Below are positions 40,101 to 49,090 of a stretch of DNA of 64,000 bases, in pieces. The stretch's first letter is position 1. Every line of letters begins with the position of its first letter. Source of the DNA: Pterois miles (lineage: Eukaryota > Chordata > Actinopteri > Perciformes > Scorpaenidae); assembly GCA_947000775.1 (NCBI GenBank), contig CAMQGK010000634.1, forward strand, positions 21,941,501 to 22,005,500, in the 5' to 3' direction. The translations under genes and the position numbers were made by a program. The notes beneath the pieces were generated by a model. It was not told where the DNA came from and made no database searches. It saw only the letters and a list, made by a program, of their open reading frames with translations.

Positions 40101-43100
40101 ATATCATCTAACTCTGGACAAGAAAATAAATACACTTATTTCACAAAATGTTGACCTATATCTTTAATTGACTTCACATGCAAACAATATTTATTAGCCT
40201 TTCGCTTTCTTGTCCACTTTCTGTTTTTCTCCTCTATTCTACAGCTGTCTTCGTTTTCCCTTTTGTTTTTTTTTCTAACGCTTGATGTCTGTCCACAGCC
40301 GAGCAGAGCAGAGTCCCTCGGCTCAGTATGTCTTCACGCTTCCTGGCCAGAGGACATAATAACAGGTACTGTTGACCACTTCAGACCAGTGTGGATTCAT
40401 AGCTATAATTACAAACCCATGTGGAATCACGCACACTGCTCTGCTAAACCATCTGTGTACCCTCCTGATTCAGCCAAGCTGTCAGTTTGAAATTACATTG
40501 TTATCTATGTTTGGGTAATCCTGTGTATGTAAAAAGATTTTTTTTTGTCCTTGGAAGTTTTTACTATTTTATATGTATTAACAATGAATGTGCAGCGAGA
40601 CAATTAGCTGTAGAACACTTTATGATTTAAGTAATAGTTCACCATTTGAGAAGTGTACTTATTCACGATCGAGTTACATGATGAGATGGAAACCCTTCTC
40701 ATGTCTACATGCTAAATATGAAGCTACCACCAGCAGCCAGTGAGTTTTGCTTAGTACAAAGACTGTAAACAGCTTCAAAGCTCACTAATTGACATGTTAT
40801 ATCTAGTTTTTTATATCTGTACAAAAACTGAAGTGTAAAAAAAAACTCTTTGAACTGTATGTGCCATTACCAGTAACTACACAGTCTCTGCTGGTTGCTG
40901 GGCAACTGCTCCTGGTCATTAAATAGTCCAACACATAACCCCCCATAAAACTGTTGTTATTGTTATAATTACATGTTTGGGATATTTTATAAAATGCCAC
41001 CCTCATTGTGACTTAGCACAACCAGACCCAAAAGCCAAAGGTCTGGTTCCACAGGGTTGGAAATTTTTTTTTACACCTGCTGCTGTATCTGATGGACTCT
41101 CAAACATACCAGCCACTAAAATATGTTACCGCTGACTTTTTAGGCTGGTGGGAGAAGCAAATCTAGTAGCCACTTGCATATTTTATCAGCATTTGTCTGG
41201 TGGCTAGTGCTAATTTCCAACTCTGATGTCATTCTGCTATTGGGGGGAAAACACTCTGGTCTGTTTGTATTTCTTCTTTCTTTCTTGTAAATCAGACAGC
41301 ACAGGTAGTGGAATAGGAGGTGAAAGCCGTGACTGTTGTCAAACTTGTACCTGCAGTCTACATCCAGTGAGTCAGACTAGTCCAAATTTAGCAAAATCCA
41401 CCTACCAGCACCTTTAAAGCTCACTAATTAGCAAGTAAATTGTAAAAACATGCTCTCCTGTAAACCACAGCACAGTAGCCAGGGTAGCTGTTTACCGTTT
41501 CCAGTGTTTGTGCTAAGCTGAGCCAACTGGCTACTGGGGATGACTTCATATTTAGCATACAGACATGAGAGTGGCATCAATATTCTTATCTCACTCTCTG
41601 CAAGAAAACAAATGAGCATATTTCCCAAAATGTCAAACTATTTCATTAAGTCACTGTGTAGTACAACAATTTGACTAGCCTGCTCCCCTGACCCTATAAC
41701 GCCTTGTTTCTGTGTAGGAGCATGCCTCTGTTTGCCAAAGTGCCCAGAAAGGAACTAGGCAGCCACTCTGCCAAGCCTCCTGTGTCAAGAGTGCAGCCCT
41801 TGATGGGAGATGACCAGAGCAGAAACAAGGAAGACAAGACCCCCGTGTCCCCTGGCACGATAGAGGGGCCAAAGTAAGAGGAAAACACCGATTAGCAGGA
41901 GCTGCGTTGGGTCTATTTTTAGACAAGCGCTGCATTGGCAGACTTCGATTAATGAATCATAGATACAAAAGTTTAAAAAAAGTACTGAGTTTGCTTAAAT
42001 ACATGATTCTAAAACATTAATAGGTCCACATGGCCATATAATATTTGACAAACAGGAGATAGGCTATTATGTTTACAGCTTTTTACAGCTTTAATCATGT
42101 TGTTATTTACAGATTAATAATGGATAAGGATAAACAAGAGCAGGGAGAAACTGAACTCTCAGCTAAAGTAATTATGCATGTGCAAATAAATTACTAACTT
42201 ACTACAGTGGAGCCAAAATGTAGCACAGACACAAAGGAAAATGAAAACATAAATCTACACACCCGATATTTAGATATTTACTTTGCCTTGCTTTTGCCAT
42301 TTGTGTGACTGAGTTATTGTGTGCAAAGTGATCTTAAAGCCGCTGTGCTGTCTCTCAGCAGGGCAGACGCTCCAGAGAGAGACTGCGCTCCGACACTTAG
42401 ACCCCAGAAGAAGACGAAGACTTCAGGTTTCCACCTGTGGCGGCTGTCCAGCCCTCCGTCCAGAGCTCTGCTGCTGCCAGACAGTGGGACGTGTTTACAG
42501 AAATCACACTCCGCCCAGAACCTGTCCTCAGACTGTATGTTTCATCATCATTTTAGTAATTTATTACCATGGATTTGCTGACAGTTAAACTGCCTCAGGA
42601 GTGTATTTAACATAATTTGCATGGAGATCTTCTGTGAAATATCCAAATAAGTTGCTCTAACTTTGGATAATTACCTAGATTTGTAATATATATGATGTAA
42701 AACTAAAAGTCACTCAGTTAATTCTTCAGAATTTGACACCACATAATTAATTGCACTTCAATTTACTCAAAACAAATGTCCACTTCTCCATTTTCTCTCC
42801 AGCTCTTCGCTCCCCTGTGCCCTCTAGTGACCAAAGGGAGTTGCACAAGAGACCTCAGCAGCTTTTCCTGGATCAGGACACCCCCAACCCTTCCTTCCAC
42901 ATTTCTTCACCCTCCTCCGGGTCCCCCCAGTCTCCCCGTTCCCCCCTGCCCTGGGACAGCCCCAAACTCAAGCCCAACCACTCCTACATGAACCCCACTG
43001 CCAGCTCCATGGCCAAAAGCAGCCGCTCCACCTCACTGGGTGAAGTTATCCAGACTCCACCTTGCTCCCCCTCCCTGCCGAGGGGCAGGAGGTCGTGTGG

Positions 43101-46100
43101 GGAGCTGGAGGTCGAACCTCCCCTTCTCACTTCGTCTCCCATCGCCTCTTTCCCCTCCCCTGTCTCATCAGCATCATCCCTTTTAGCATGTCCTCTACCA
43201 AACAGTTCCTCCCCAACGCCTCCCCATCCTACAGCAGCTGTTTCACCCTCTCGCATCCCGCTTCTCAAACAGCCTTTCAGTCCTCGCCGCAGTCTCTGCC
43301 TGGAGGTGATGCCAAGAGCTACGACTCCCACAGACGTCACACCTTCTCCAGGAAACAGAGGTTAGACAGGCAGCCATATACTGTAGATGTGACATAAACA
43401 TACAAGAAATGATGGGCACACACTACACGACAGTCAAGCCGATTTTGGGGCCAGTTCTCCTCTCCCAACAATCGTCAGCAAAGCCCTAATGTTTTGATGG
43501 TTGTAAAGATTGTCTTTCCAGATATTAATGTGGTGTGAAATATGTTAAGAGTGTTTTTTACATCCTCCGATCAGCTCGAAAGTCCATCCTGGCCGCACCG
43601 ATCTCAAATCGAAAATACTGAACATGTTTAGCATTTACGATTTGAGATCAGTGCAGCCAGGATATCCTGTTGTGTGTGGGGAACCCTGAGGATAGCCAAT
43701 GATGCAGTCACGTGTGAAAGAATGCAGTCATGGCGACTGCAGCTAATGCACAAGCTAATGCAAAACATGAAGCGTAAAGTAGTAGTAAGCTGGACCATCC
43801 ATCCATCCTTAATGAATTTTCAGTACAAAGTAATACTAAATCTAACAATCCACCCTGCTCGTCGTCTGCCGTGTTCATTTAAACTAAAGTAATGTTTGAT
43901 AGTGAGAGACTTTGTGAGATTTCCTTTGGGACTCTTGTTGTTCATGAATAGAACCTGGTAGTGTTTGTTGTGCTGTTTTGGCCAAACCATTGCTCACCAC
44001 ACACTATAGGATCAAAACTGTTAAATTTAACATATCATGTCATTATGTTTGGGTTCTCTCACATTGTCAAAATCTGTTAAGATTTGATTTAAGGAACTAA
44101 AAAGCAGATTACCTGTGTGTGGTGTTGTGTACATCTTACTGTCTTCAGCACTGGGCAGGAACCTGTCTTTGGATCCTTCTTTGCCAAGTTCACTACCGGT
44201 GAGGCAGAAGAGAGACTCAGTTTCAGAGAGGTACGCTTTTTACACCACTTCTAAACATTTAGCTGCTTTTTGTCTGAAAAGTTGTTTAAAAAGTGACACA
44301 TTTCTCACATTCCTTCCCAGTGCCAAGGAGTCGTTACAGGCATCTGTGGCCAAAGAGTACCCTCTGGTGCCCAAACAGACCCACGAATCGAGCGCCGATC
44401 CCCAGCCAGGTCTGACTCCCCAGAGCTCTGTTATCAACGTGTCCATCGCTACCGTTCCTCCTCTCAATCACTGCATCTCTTCACGCTGCTCTCCCTCTGC
44501 CTTCTGGCCTGTCTGCCAGTCTGCTTGTCTGTCTCGCGTCCCTCCGTCTGTCTCTGTGCCGTCCTGCTGTCAACACTGTGATTACACGGGTGAGTCCACA
44601 GATGAAGGGACGTTTTGCATTCTACTCTTTTGGCTGATTTTGAGATCTGTCAGTTGAGGAAAACAAACTTGGGAACAGGCTCGATATATTCCACTTCAAC
44701 ACTTGACACATCAAAAACGGACGATGCATATGTGATATATGGAGCCTTGAGTTAAGTGAAGTACCACTGCAGATTGTTTTACCTCACATTGCTCACTTCT
44801 TCAGTAAATAAAAGTGTCTAATAGAGTTCAAATGCTGAGATGCACTTTAAAATAACTTATTCATCCTGTTGTTCATGCTTCTGCGCCTGCAGTTCTCGGG
44901 AACAAACGCAACAGATTTCATTTCATTTCATTTGAGAACATAGAAACCATAAATGCCATTAAGTGATATCCAGTCCACATTTGTACCTACCACTGTGTTT
45001 TCACCGGAGGATATAAGCTGTGAAATCGTTGCTCTCAGTTCCACAGCTCACACAGCTCCTGCTCACTGGCTTTGTACAGCAGCCTCCTCGTCTTTTCTTT
45101 TTTTTTTTCCTACAGTTTCTTTTCTGCTACCGAGATTTTCCTTGTTCTTCAACCTTTTGCTCAACATTTACTTTCGCTCGATAGCTGTGTGCAGACGCTG
45201 TACAGTATGTGCGTCTTTGTGAACACTCGGATTTGCAACATGCTGCACTGTACTTGAAAGCGTTTCTCTCTCTCTCTCTCGTTCTGCAGATCACTCCATC
45301 ACCTTGGAAACTTGTAAGCAGGCTGTTACGGAGCTTCACGACAGTCTGAGGAAAACCGCCATGCTCTATACTACGGTCAGTGAGTGTGTTTATATGAAGA
45401 GTGTGTGAAATATATCAGGAAGCATGATGGGGAAGATAAAAGGGGAAAAGATAGAGATCATTTCTCACATATTACAAGCCTGTTAATGCTGCCACTCATA
45501 TTCCTCTTAATATCAAAAATCGTGTATATAGATAGATTTTACTGTTGTCATTTTTGTCATTTTTAAAATCCTACCTCTTGTTTTACATGCTTGTTTTTGT
45601 TTCAGTCAGTTTTACTTTATGTATGCTGCTCTTTGCACATCTCATCTATGGTGAAATAAGTCCACTGATGGATTAGATGATCAACATTATTTGTTTGAGT
45701 TTTGTTTTTTTTTGTTTTTTTGTTTGGACCAACAAATGTGAGAATGTACTGGTTTTCCTATATGATAACATTTTTTGTGGTTTTTGGCTCGTGGTAGGAC
45801 AAAATAAGCAATCTGAAGACCTCAGTTTGGGTTTTGTGGTGCACATGTTTAGGGCTGCATTGACAAAAAATTTTACGATTGATGAATCTGCCAATTATTG
45901 CCCCCCTGTTAATTGTAAAAAATTATCATCACATTCTAAAGGTCCAAGGTGGCATCTTCAAATGTTGTCTTTTGTCCGACTCATGGTGCAAAATCGGAAG
46001 ATATTCAAATTGCATTCAGTGCTAGACCCATACTCCAATAAGCATAAAAATGTGACAGGGTAGTACATCCCAGATTTCAAAATAAAGGAGGACAGAATAC

Positions 46101-47195
46101 TAGTATTTTACTTGCAGCTGTCTTCGGAGCAAAACACGTACATCTCTGTCATCCCCTGGCAGCTCAGCCTATATGGAGTGCACAGAGGCCGCTACCTCAT
46201 CACATTTTAATATTCAAATTGCAAGAAAGACAGAAAAACAGAAAGTCCTCACGTGTGAGAAGATGGAACCAGAAAATGGCATTTTCATCAACCGATTATC
46301 AAAATAGATCTTAATTCATTTCTGTCACTTAACAAATAGATTAAACAACTAATTGTTTCAGGAATGGTCACTGTTTTATAAGCAACGCATGAATCAAATA
46401 ATCTGGAGAATAACTGACAGATTTATCGATAATGAAAACAATCGTTCGTTGCAGCCAAGCGGAAACCTTGATGCTGAGAAATGAAGCGCGCAGAAGTGCT
46501 GGTGATGTTTACAGCCTGTTACAAAAAATAGTTTTGGTCTTTGGCTAATTCCCCCATTCATGACAACTGTACAGGCGGGTGAATTTTTATCTAACGCCAC
46601 CCTTTAGATTATATTAAGCCTTAAAGTCAGGCATATGTAAAAGCGTGGCCTCTTTGAGCGACAGGTGGGTTGCTAGCTGCTTGCTGTCTGCTCTGCTGCG
46701 TCACCCGGGCCCGCCTCAGCTCCTCCGACGACCCACCTCTTTGTCCATTTTTGGATTAGCCAGGAGTTAGGCTGTGTCATCACTGCTCTTCAGAAGTCTT
46801 TTATTTTTTTGTTTTACCTTCTGTTATTTCAATAACTTGCTTAAGGGGCACACATGGAGCTTTATCGATAATGTGATGAACAGATCAATCAGGGAGAGAC
46901 ACTGACAGACAGCCTTCCTGCCTGTTTTTCATACATATGTACTCATTAAAACCAGGTGCTACAACGCAGCCAAGAGCCCAGTAAAGACCAGCAAGAAATG
47001 AGGAGCATCCTGTCTGAGGCCCTGTTCACGGTCAAGGCTGAGCTGGATTCCCTGTCTCAACCCGCCTCACAGTGTGAAGGGCCCCGAGTGGACGAGGGGG
47101 TCAAAGGTGAAGGAGAGAAGGCCCTGGCTCTGTTGGAGCAGTACGCCGAGCTGCTGCTGAAGTCTGTGGAGAGGAGACTCGACACCAAGACGTGA
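16020..47195 (+). CDS. mapkbp1: MAPKBP1 (MAP kinase binding protein 1), complete
   Basis: A WD40 scaffold of the JNK pathway, related to WDR62. Coding exons: 16020-16121, 18831-18922, 21029-21091, 21199-21256, 22208-22378, 23269-23406, 23921-24103, 25991-26151, 26616-26805, 28047-28190, 28295-28482, 28569-28660, 28752-28877, 29268-29338, 33102-33223, 33306-33381, 33473-33584, 34453-34516, 34869-34982, 35104-35261, 35485-35522, 37165-37359, 37445-37581, 37722-37861, 38613-38804, 40299-40365, 41718-41873, 42359-42534, 42803-43360, 44149-44230, 44321-44589, 45290-45375, 46956-47195. All junctions are GT-AG and in phase. They total 4,761 bases, or 1,586 residues plus TGA; the human protein is about 1,500. 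Synteny with mga favours mapkbp1 over wdr62. Confidence 0.95.
16122..18830 (+). other. mapkbp1 intron 1
   Basis: A 2.7-kb A/T-rich intron. It contains an (ATA)n tract near 16893-16914 and an approximately (AAAT)n tract at 18489-18508. Stretches such as CACCCTTTATAATTAGG look repeat-derived, but I could not delimit them. No exon-like ORF fits the splice phases. Confidence 0.5.
18831..24103 (+). CDS. mapkbp1: mapkbp1 exons 2-7: first WD40 repeats
   Basis: Residues about 35-269. WD40 signatures include KTITALSFSPDGKYLVTGE, AVRLWDV, HKYGVSCVAFSPNGKYIVSV and VNVWAWK. These form the first beta-propeller blades and are very close to the mammalian protein. Exon 3 is 63 bp and exon 4 is 58 bp, separated by 107 bp. 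Exon 7 carries the conserved LLGELRNNFF and STFCITSSGLLCEF blocks. Confidence 0.93.
19910..20480. mobile_element. palindromic teleost repeat (family B), near full length
   Basis: Left end GAGGGAATATACCTAGAAG...CACTCTCATGTGTG, then GATTAGCTTAGCTTTAGC. The right end carries the inverted counterpart (CTAGCTATGCTAACTCTCG, then GACTAAGCAGCGTGTCTCC). The two halves are rough inverted copies, so the transcript could fold back. Other pieces of this family lie at 22510-22650, 24640-24960, 29500-29660, 38840-38980, 39950-40165 and 40625-41655. Confidence 0.6.
22510..22650. mobile_element. family B repeat fragment
   Basis: Starts AACAGGAACATTTTGGGAAA and continues with GGTTAGCTTAGCTTAGCATA and AAGACTGGAAACAG, the hallmark half of the family. 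Only one half is present. Confidence 0.65.
24104..25550 (+). other. mapkbp1 intron 7, left part
   Basis: Holds a fragment beginning GAGGCATTATGTTTTCAGG at about 24383, related to the repeat at 36296. Also present are a TACGTACG-rich tract near 24428-24450 and a family B half-copy at about 24640-24960 (inverted, with AGCTAAACTAAAAATC and GTAGCTTCATATTA). No coding exon is visible. Confidence 0.55.
25551..25795. repeat. near-perfect 245-bp fold-back repeat in a mapkbp1 intron
   Basis: The arms 25551-~25668 and ~25678-25795 are reverse complements of each other, starting TTCTGGCAAAAGTTGAATCG. They share AAGACGTTTC and CCTTATCCAAGTGGCTTCAT, and differ by about two small indels. The loop is only a few bases around CTAGTCTGACAGACAA. 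It resembles abundant teleost fold-back MITEs. It ends 195 bases before exon 8. Confidence 0.9.
25991..29338 (+). CDS. mapkbp1: mapkbp1 exons 8-14: central WD40 repeats
   Basis: Residues about 270-593. Recognisable pieces are DMIFCGCADGTVRAFSP, YNDHSLYVWDVRD, FLTCSADNTIRLWH, ICVSPDGKHLASGDRNG, EAHDAEILCLEYSKPETG, LLATASRDRLIHVLDA, DEHSSSITAVRFA and MISCGADKSIYFRTA. The exon 9-10 junction reads ACVGDLE|MFPDVP where mammals have a CVWSVEVYPE-like string, so the Trp of that blade is not obvious here. Confidence 0.92.
26806..28046 (+). other. mapkbp1 intron 9, no identifiable element
   Basis: This 1.2-kb intron shows duplicated GTACCGTACCGTAAGG-like and AGTACGGTACGGAC strings (about 27110 and 27627) that suggest a decayed repeat. 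I could not define ends, and no exon is visible. Confidence 0.4.
29500..29660. mobile_element. family B repeat fragment, intron 14
   Basis: Contains GTTAGCTTAGCTTAGCACAA followed by AGACCTGTAAAC, preceded by TGGTGTCACTCTCACATCTG. This is one half of the palindromic family. Confidence 0.6.
29960..30305. mobile_element. CCATCCATC...CCGCTTATCC retroelement-type repeat
   Basis: Begins (CCAT)n and ACCGCTTATCCCGTTAGGGG, then TCGCGGGGGGCTGGAGCCGA, GGCAATTTAGAGTCATCAG and GGAGAACATGCAAACTCCAC. It ends AGCCGGAATCGAACCTGCTG. This layout is a very common interspersed repeat of fish genomes. The closing segment resembles a reversed pol III B box (GGTTCGATTCCGG on the minus strand), suggesting a SINE or LINE tail in minus orientation. 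The exact class is not certain. Confidence 0.7.
31666..32122. mobile_element. MITE with TA target duplication (CACTCACCGGCCAC termini)
   Basis: Left end CACTCACCGGCCACATAATT, then AGGTACACC. The right end, reversed, is CACTCAACGGCCACATAATA, then AGGTAGACC. Both are flanked by TA, giving terminal inverted repeats of about 28 bp and a TA duplication, as in Tc1/mariner-type elements. It is 457 bp with no transposase ORF. This terminal motif is widespread in teleosts. Confidence 0.8.
32125..33101 (+). other. mapkbp1 intron 14, right part
   Basis: About 1 kb with no exon. The segment from about 32380 to 33060 (GAGATGGTCCTTGACCC, then GCAATAAATACACAAG near its end) has the look of a decayed LINE or retrogene fragment. 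No intact reading frame was found. Confidence 0.35.
33102..34982 (+). CDS. mapkbp1: mapkbp1 exons 15-19: last WD40 repeats and propeller end
   Basis: Residues about 594-755. Motifs include VDPTCTYAAVGCQDRCIRIF, SNGKQKKLYKGS, DPSGQYVATSCSDKNISIFD, GECVATMGGHSEIVTGMKF and HLISVSGDSCIFVWRL. The block ends with the conserved helix around TISMRERLCQLRQ. It is preceded by the gene's largest intron (3.76 kb), which is full of repeats. Confidence 0.93.
35104..40365 (+). CDS. mapkbp1: mapkbp1 exons 20-26: acidic and Ser-rich linker with conserved helix
   Basis: Residues about 756-1064. Exon 20 is acidic (SSDSDREHEEEDRAES). Exon 21 is only 38 bp and uses a weak GTTGGT donor. Exon 22 has the strongly conserved VKSMLDLRQLETFAP helix seen in MAPKBP1 and WDR62. 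Exon 25 contains a Glu-rich run and QDFLKQNFDTLEE, matching the mammalian FLKQHFETL segment. Exon 26 encodes LSMSSRFLARG, equivalent to the mammalian SISSRFLLQ. Confidence 0.88.
36290..37095. mobile_element. teleost GGCATTATG-type repeat, interrupted by a MITE
   Basis: Starts GGAGGCATTATGTTTTGGGG and includes TGGCACAAACGTCCACTTGG, GACTCAAGGACGAAATG and GGTCAAAGGTCACTGTGACC. It resumes after the insertion at 36540-36872 with CACTCAAGGATGAAGTGATT and ends at GGTTGGTGGAGACATACAAC. It is related to the 24.38-kb fragment. It occupies much of mapkbp1 intron 21. Confidence 0.7.
36540..36872. mobile_element. 333-bp hAT-like MITE nested inside an older repeat
   Basis: Ends are TAGGGCTGTCCTGAATGCC and, reversed, TAGGGCTGATCTGAATGC. 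The flanks are GACTCAAG (36532-36539) and CACTCAAG (36873-36880), a 7-of-8 target-site duplication. It contains no ORF of note beyond chance. Confidence 0.85.
38840..38980. mobile_element. family B repeat fragment
   Basis: Contains ATAGTTCGATATTTCGGGGA and GACGGTTAGCTTAGCTTAGC, then GTAAAGACTG: one half of the palindromic family, in mapkbp1 intron 25. Confidence 0.65.
39027..39935. mobile_element. family C repeat, interrupted by a SINE
   Basis: Left part: CACCATCTTGCTTTTTTTGC, AACCAGAAGTGACAGGAGAG, then ATGGGACCATAATTTACTAA. The right part resumes AAGACTTGAAACTAGAGATT, then TGAGACCATAAACTCATG and CAGAGGAGTCGCCCCCTGCT. Parts of the same repeat appear at 57550-57780 and 61140-61560. Confidence 0.6.
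39361..39711 (-). mobile_element. tRNA-derived SINE with (CTT)n tail, minus orientation
   Basis: On the minus strand the head reads GGGGGCGGCAGTAGCTCAGT and CTGTAGGGAGTTGGCTTGGG, giving an A box, followed by a clear B box GGTTCAAGTCC. The body leads to a GGGACTAATAAAGGTAGATC tail and a (CTT)n repeat (plus-strand AAG repeat at 39367-39393). It is inserted into the family C repeat in mapkbp1 intron 25. The tail resembles that at 49274-49322. Confidence 0.85.
40625..41655. mobile_element. family B palindromic repeat, full length with internal insertion
   Basis: The left half runs from AAGTAATAGTTCACCATTTG through AGCTCACTAATTGACATG to CTGGTTGCTGGGCAACTGC. The right half has AGCACCTTTAAAGCTCACTA and GTAGCCAGGGTAGCTGTTTA, and ends CCCAAAATGTCAAACTATTT. 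The halves are inverted relative to each other. A separate MITE (41052-41225) lies between them. It spans most of mapkbp1 intron 26. Confidence 0.7.
41052..41225. mobile_element. 174-bp hAT-like MITE (CAGGGTTGGAAATT termini)
   Basis: Left end CAGGGTTGGAAATT; the right end reversed is CAGAGTTGGAAATTAGCAC. This terminal motif belongs to an abundant teleost hAT MITE. No convincing 8-bp target duplication remains. Confidence 0.65.
41718..44589 (+). CDS. mapkbp1: mapkbp1 exons 27-31: disordered C-terminal region
   Basis: Residues about 1065-1478, Pro/Ser-rich. The largest exon (42803-43360) contains HSYMNPTASSMAKSSRSTSL, clearly homologous to the mammalian SYQNPTTSSMAKISRSIS block, and a row of SP/TP sites. 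Exon 28 begins at a tandem CAGCAG acceptor (42359 or 42362). Exon 31 ends in an odd Cys-rich segment; an earlier weak donor at 44409 (CAG|gtctga-like, same phase) would remove it. Confidence 0.82.
43400..43680. mobile_element. probable MITE remnant in mapkbp1 intron 29
   Basis: Contains CGATCTCAAATCGAAAATAC and the near-inverse TACGATTTGAGATCAGTGCA close together, as well as CACACACTACACGACAGTC. This suggests an inverted-repeat element, but the ends are not defined. Confidence 0.4.
45290..47195 (+). CDS. mapkbp1: mapkbp1 exons 32-33: C-terminal helices
   Basis: Exon 45290-45375 encodes DHSITLETCKQAVTELHDSL, and the last exon 46956-47195 ends EQYAELLLKSVERRLDTKT. Both match the helical C-terminus of mammalian MAPKBP1 (LEQYSELLLRAVERR), a region implicated in self-association in this family. 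Stop TGA at 47193-47195. Confidence 0.92.
45849..46460. mobile_element. hAT-like MITE (TAGGGCTGCA termini), mapkbp1 intron 32
   Basis: Starts TAGGGCTGCATTGACAAA and closes with ATCGTTCGTTGCAGCCA, so the ends are short inverted repeats around GGCTGCAA/TTGCAGCC. The middle shares CTTCAAATGTTGTCTTTTGT with the 13.8-kb remnant. Non-coding. Confidence 0.6.
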
Positions 47196-48200
47196 GGAGA
47201 TGGACTGATGTTTGCCGTGTGTATGTACGCACAGCCAGACACACACACAGTAGCACTGTGAGTCGCGCTCTTATTTGCACAGAGATCTTTCGGGACTTTT
47301 ATTTATGGACTGAATGCAGATGAGATGTCATTATATTTGGAGAAGCTGCAAGAAACGAATGCTGAGTATTATACAGTGAAAAGAGTAAAAAAGGTTGCCT
47401 TATTTTTCTAGATGTCGTAGCTCTTCTATGTCTGTTTTCTACTTTATAAAATCAGTTTTCATACTGTAAGTGTAATGAATCATAATTGTTATGAAGGGGG
47501 ACACCAGAAGGACAGTGATGATGGAGTTACATGAAAAGCACAGGTAGTCAAAAGATGTCTTGATCTTGAAAGATCAGAGCCCTGCCGGTAGTAAGGCTCT
47601 AAGATTCAAAATGTTAAATGTGTCCTTAGGGTGATGTTAAAGCAGGTAACATAGGGATATTAAAATCTAAAAGGTTTATGTTCTTGGGTGATATGAATGT
47701 GCTCGGCAGTTTTCATGGAAATGCACATGTTCTCATCCCATCTTGTTACATCCCACCTCTTTGTCCTCAATATTTTGTGCAATTAATACTTGGTTTCGAT
47801 TGCTCCAGATCAAATTGTTGGACGCAACTGACATCAGCATCCTTAGGCCCTACTGCTAATGAGGCAAAAGTGGTTCTGTCAGGTAGAGATCAGTGCGTTT
47901 AAGTGGGAGGTTGGAGGAAGTGAAATGAAACTGTGAGGATAGAAACATTGAGGTATGAGTGTCAGACGACGGACTTGGTGGAGGTGTTTTGTTTGTGTAA
48001 TTCATATTTTTTTGCCAATGGTGTCTCCCTAATTACAGAGTACTGGAGCTGCGACTCATTCCTTTCCTTGTCTGTTTCCCTTTGCACAAGTTTTCTTAGT
48101 TTAACTGGGGTTTTATATTTCTGTGAAAGAGATTTTTATTCATACTGCTGCGCTGCTCTTCGTTAAGATCTTTTCAAATAAATAACGAAAGCATTGGACC
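47196..48200 (+). other. mapkbp1: mapkbp1 3' UTR
   Basis: About 1 kb of non-coding sequence runs from the stop to an AATAAA at 48177. No ORF here resembles a gene. Confidence 0.65.
48177..48182 (+). terminator. candidate poly(A) signal of mapkbp1
   Basis: AATAAA within CAAATAAATAACG, 982 bases after the stop. It leaves about 900 bases before the end of the convergent lgals3 coding sequence. Confidence 0.6.
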
Positions 48201-49090
48201 AGATATGTGACTTATCATTTAATTCATTTAAGAATTACCACAGTCTAATAGACATCCTCATTGTTTGTTTATTTAGCAATATTAGCATATGTTTGATTCT
48301 CAGTTAATTTAAAAGGAAACATCACCCAAATTAAGAATTCCAGTATGTTATTTCCATGGCCTAGGAAAGATATCGATATCTGTGAACATGAGCTCCTCTC
48401 TCTCAGCCAGAAACCAGAGAAGTAAATCTCAAACTTGCAATGTCTAAAGCCTGGAGCTGCTCCACAGACAAGGAATGGGAGGCTGATTTTATGGATTGTT
48501 TTCTTTTTTATACCCAAATCAGTTTTATTCTGCTATAATATTGTCAGTTGCGAAATAGGAAATATTCCCATATACTCAGATCATTCCCCTCGATGCTCCC
48601 AGGGGAAGCAGCTTCACACTTTATACCCTATGATATCATAAGTTTGAGTTTTAGCCCTCTAGTTTTGAGGATTTGGGAGAGTTGTTCACATTTACTAACA
48701 TTTTTTGGACTGTCTTAGACCATAGGAATAACATGTATGAATTTTGAATATTGGTGTAGTTCCCCTTTTACAATATATAAAATATTGTACACAATAAATA
48801 CAGTAGCAGTAGCATCTACATGGAGAAGAATAAAGCTGTGTGTATTAAATGGTTAGCTGTGTGGGAGAGGAAGTAGCATATTACAGAATGAGCTCAACTC
48901 ATGTCATAACTAATATTACGTCACGTACTAACACACATTTGTGCGATCTTTAAGCATCATGATAAATAAATTGGAAGGTGTTACTTCCTGCAGCATGTGG
49001 CCTGTGTAGGTAGCGTGCATGTCTATATGTGTCTTTGTATGCATTTACAACACACTCATACATGTCTTGATGTGTTGATTCATGTGCTTC
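48201..49090. other. intergenic gap / 3' UTR space between convergent mapkbp1 and lgals3
   Basis: The two genes end tail to tail. No exon was found. On the minus strand AATAAA occurs at 48524-48529 and 48268-48273; either could serve lgals3. If the farther one is used, the two transcripts would end within about 80 bases of each other. Confidence 0.5.

Noticed and set aside
16020..47195. Assignment as wdr62 rather than mapkbp1
   Set aside because: The two paralogues share the WD40 propeller, but the SYMNPTASSMAK and LLEQYAELLL blocks and the adjacency to mga point to mapkbp1.
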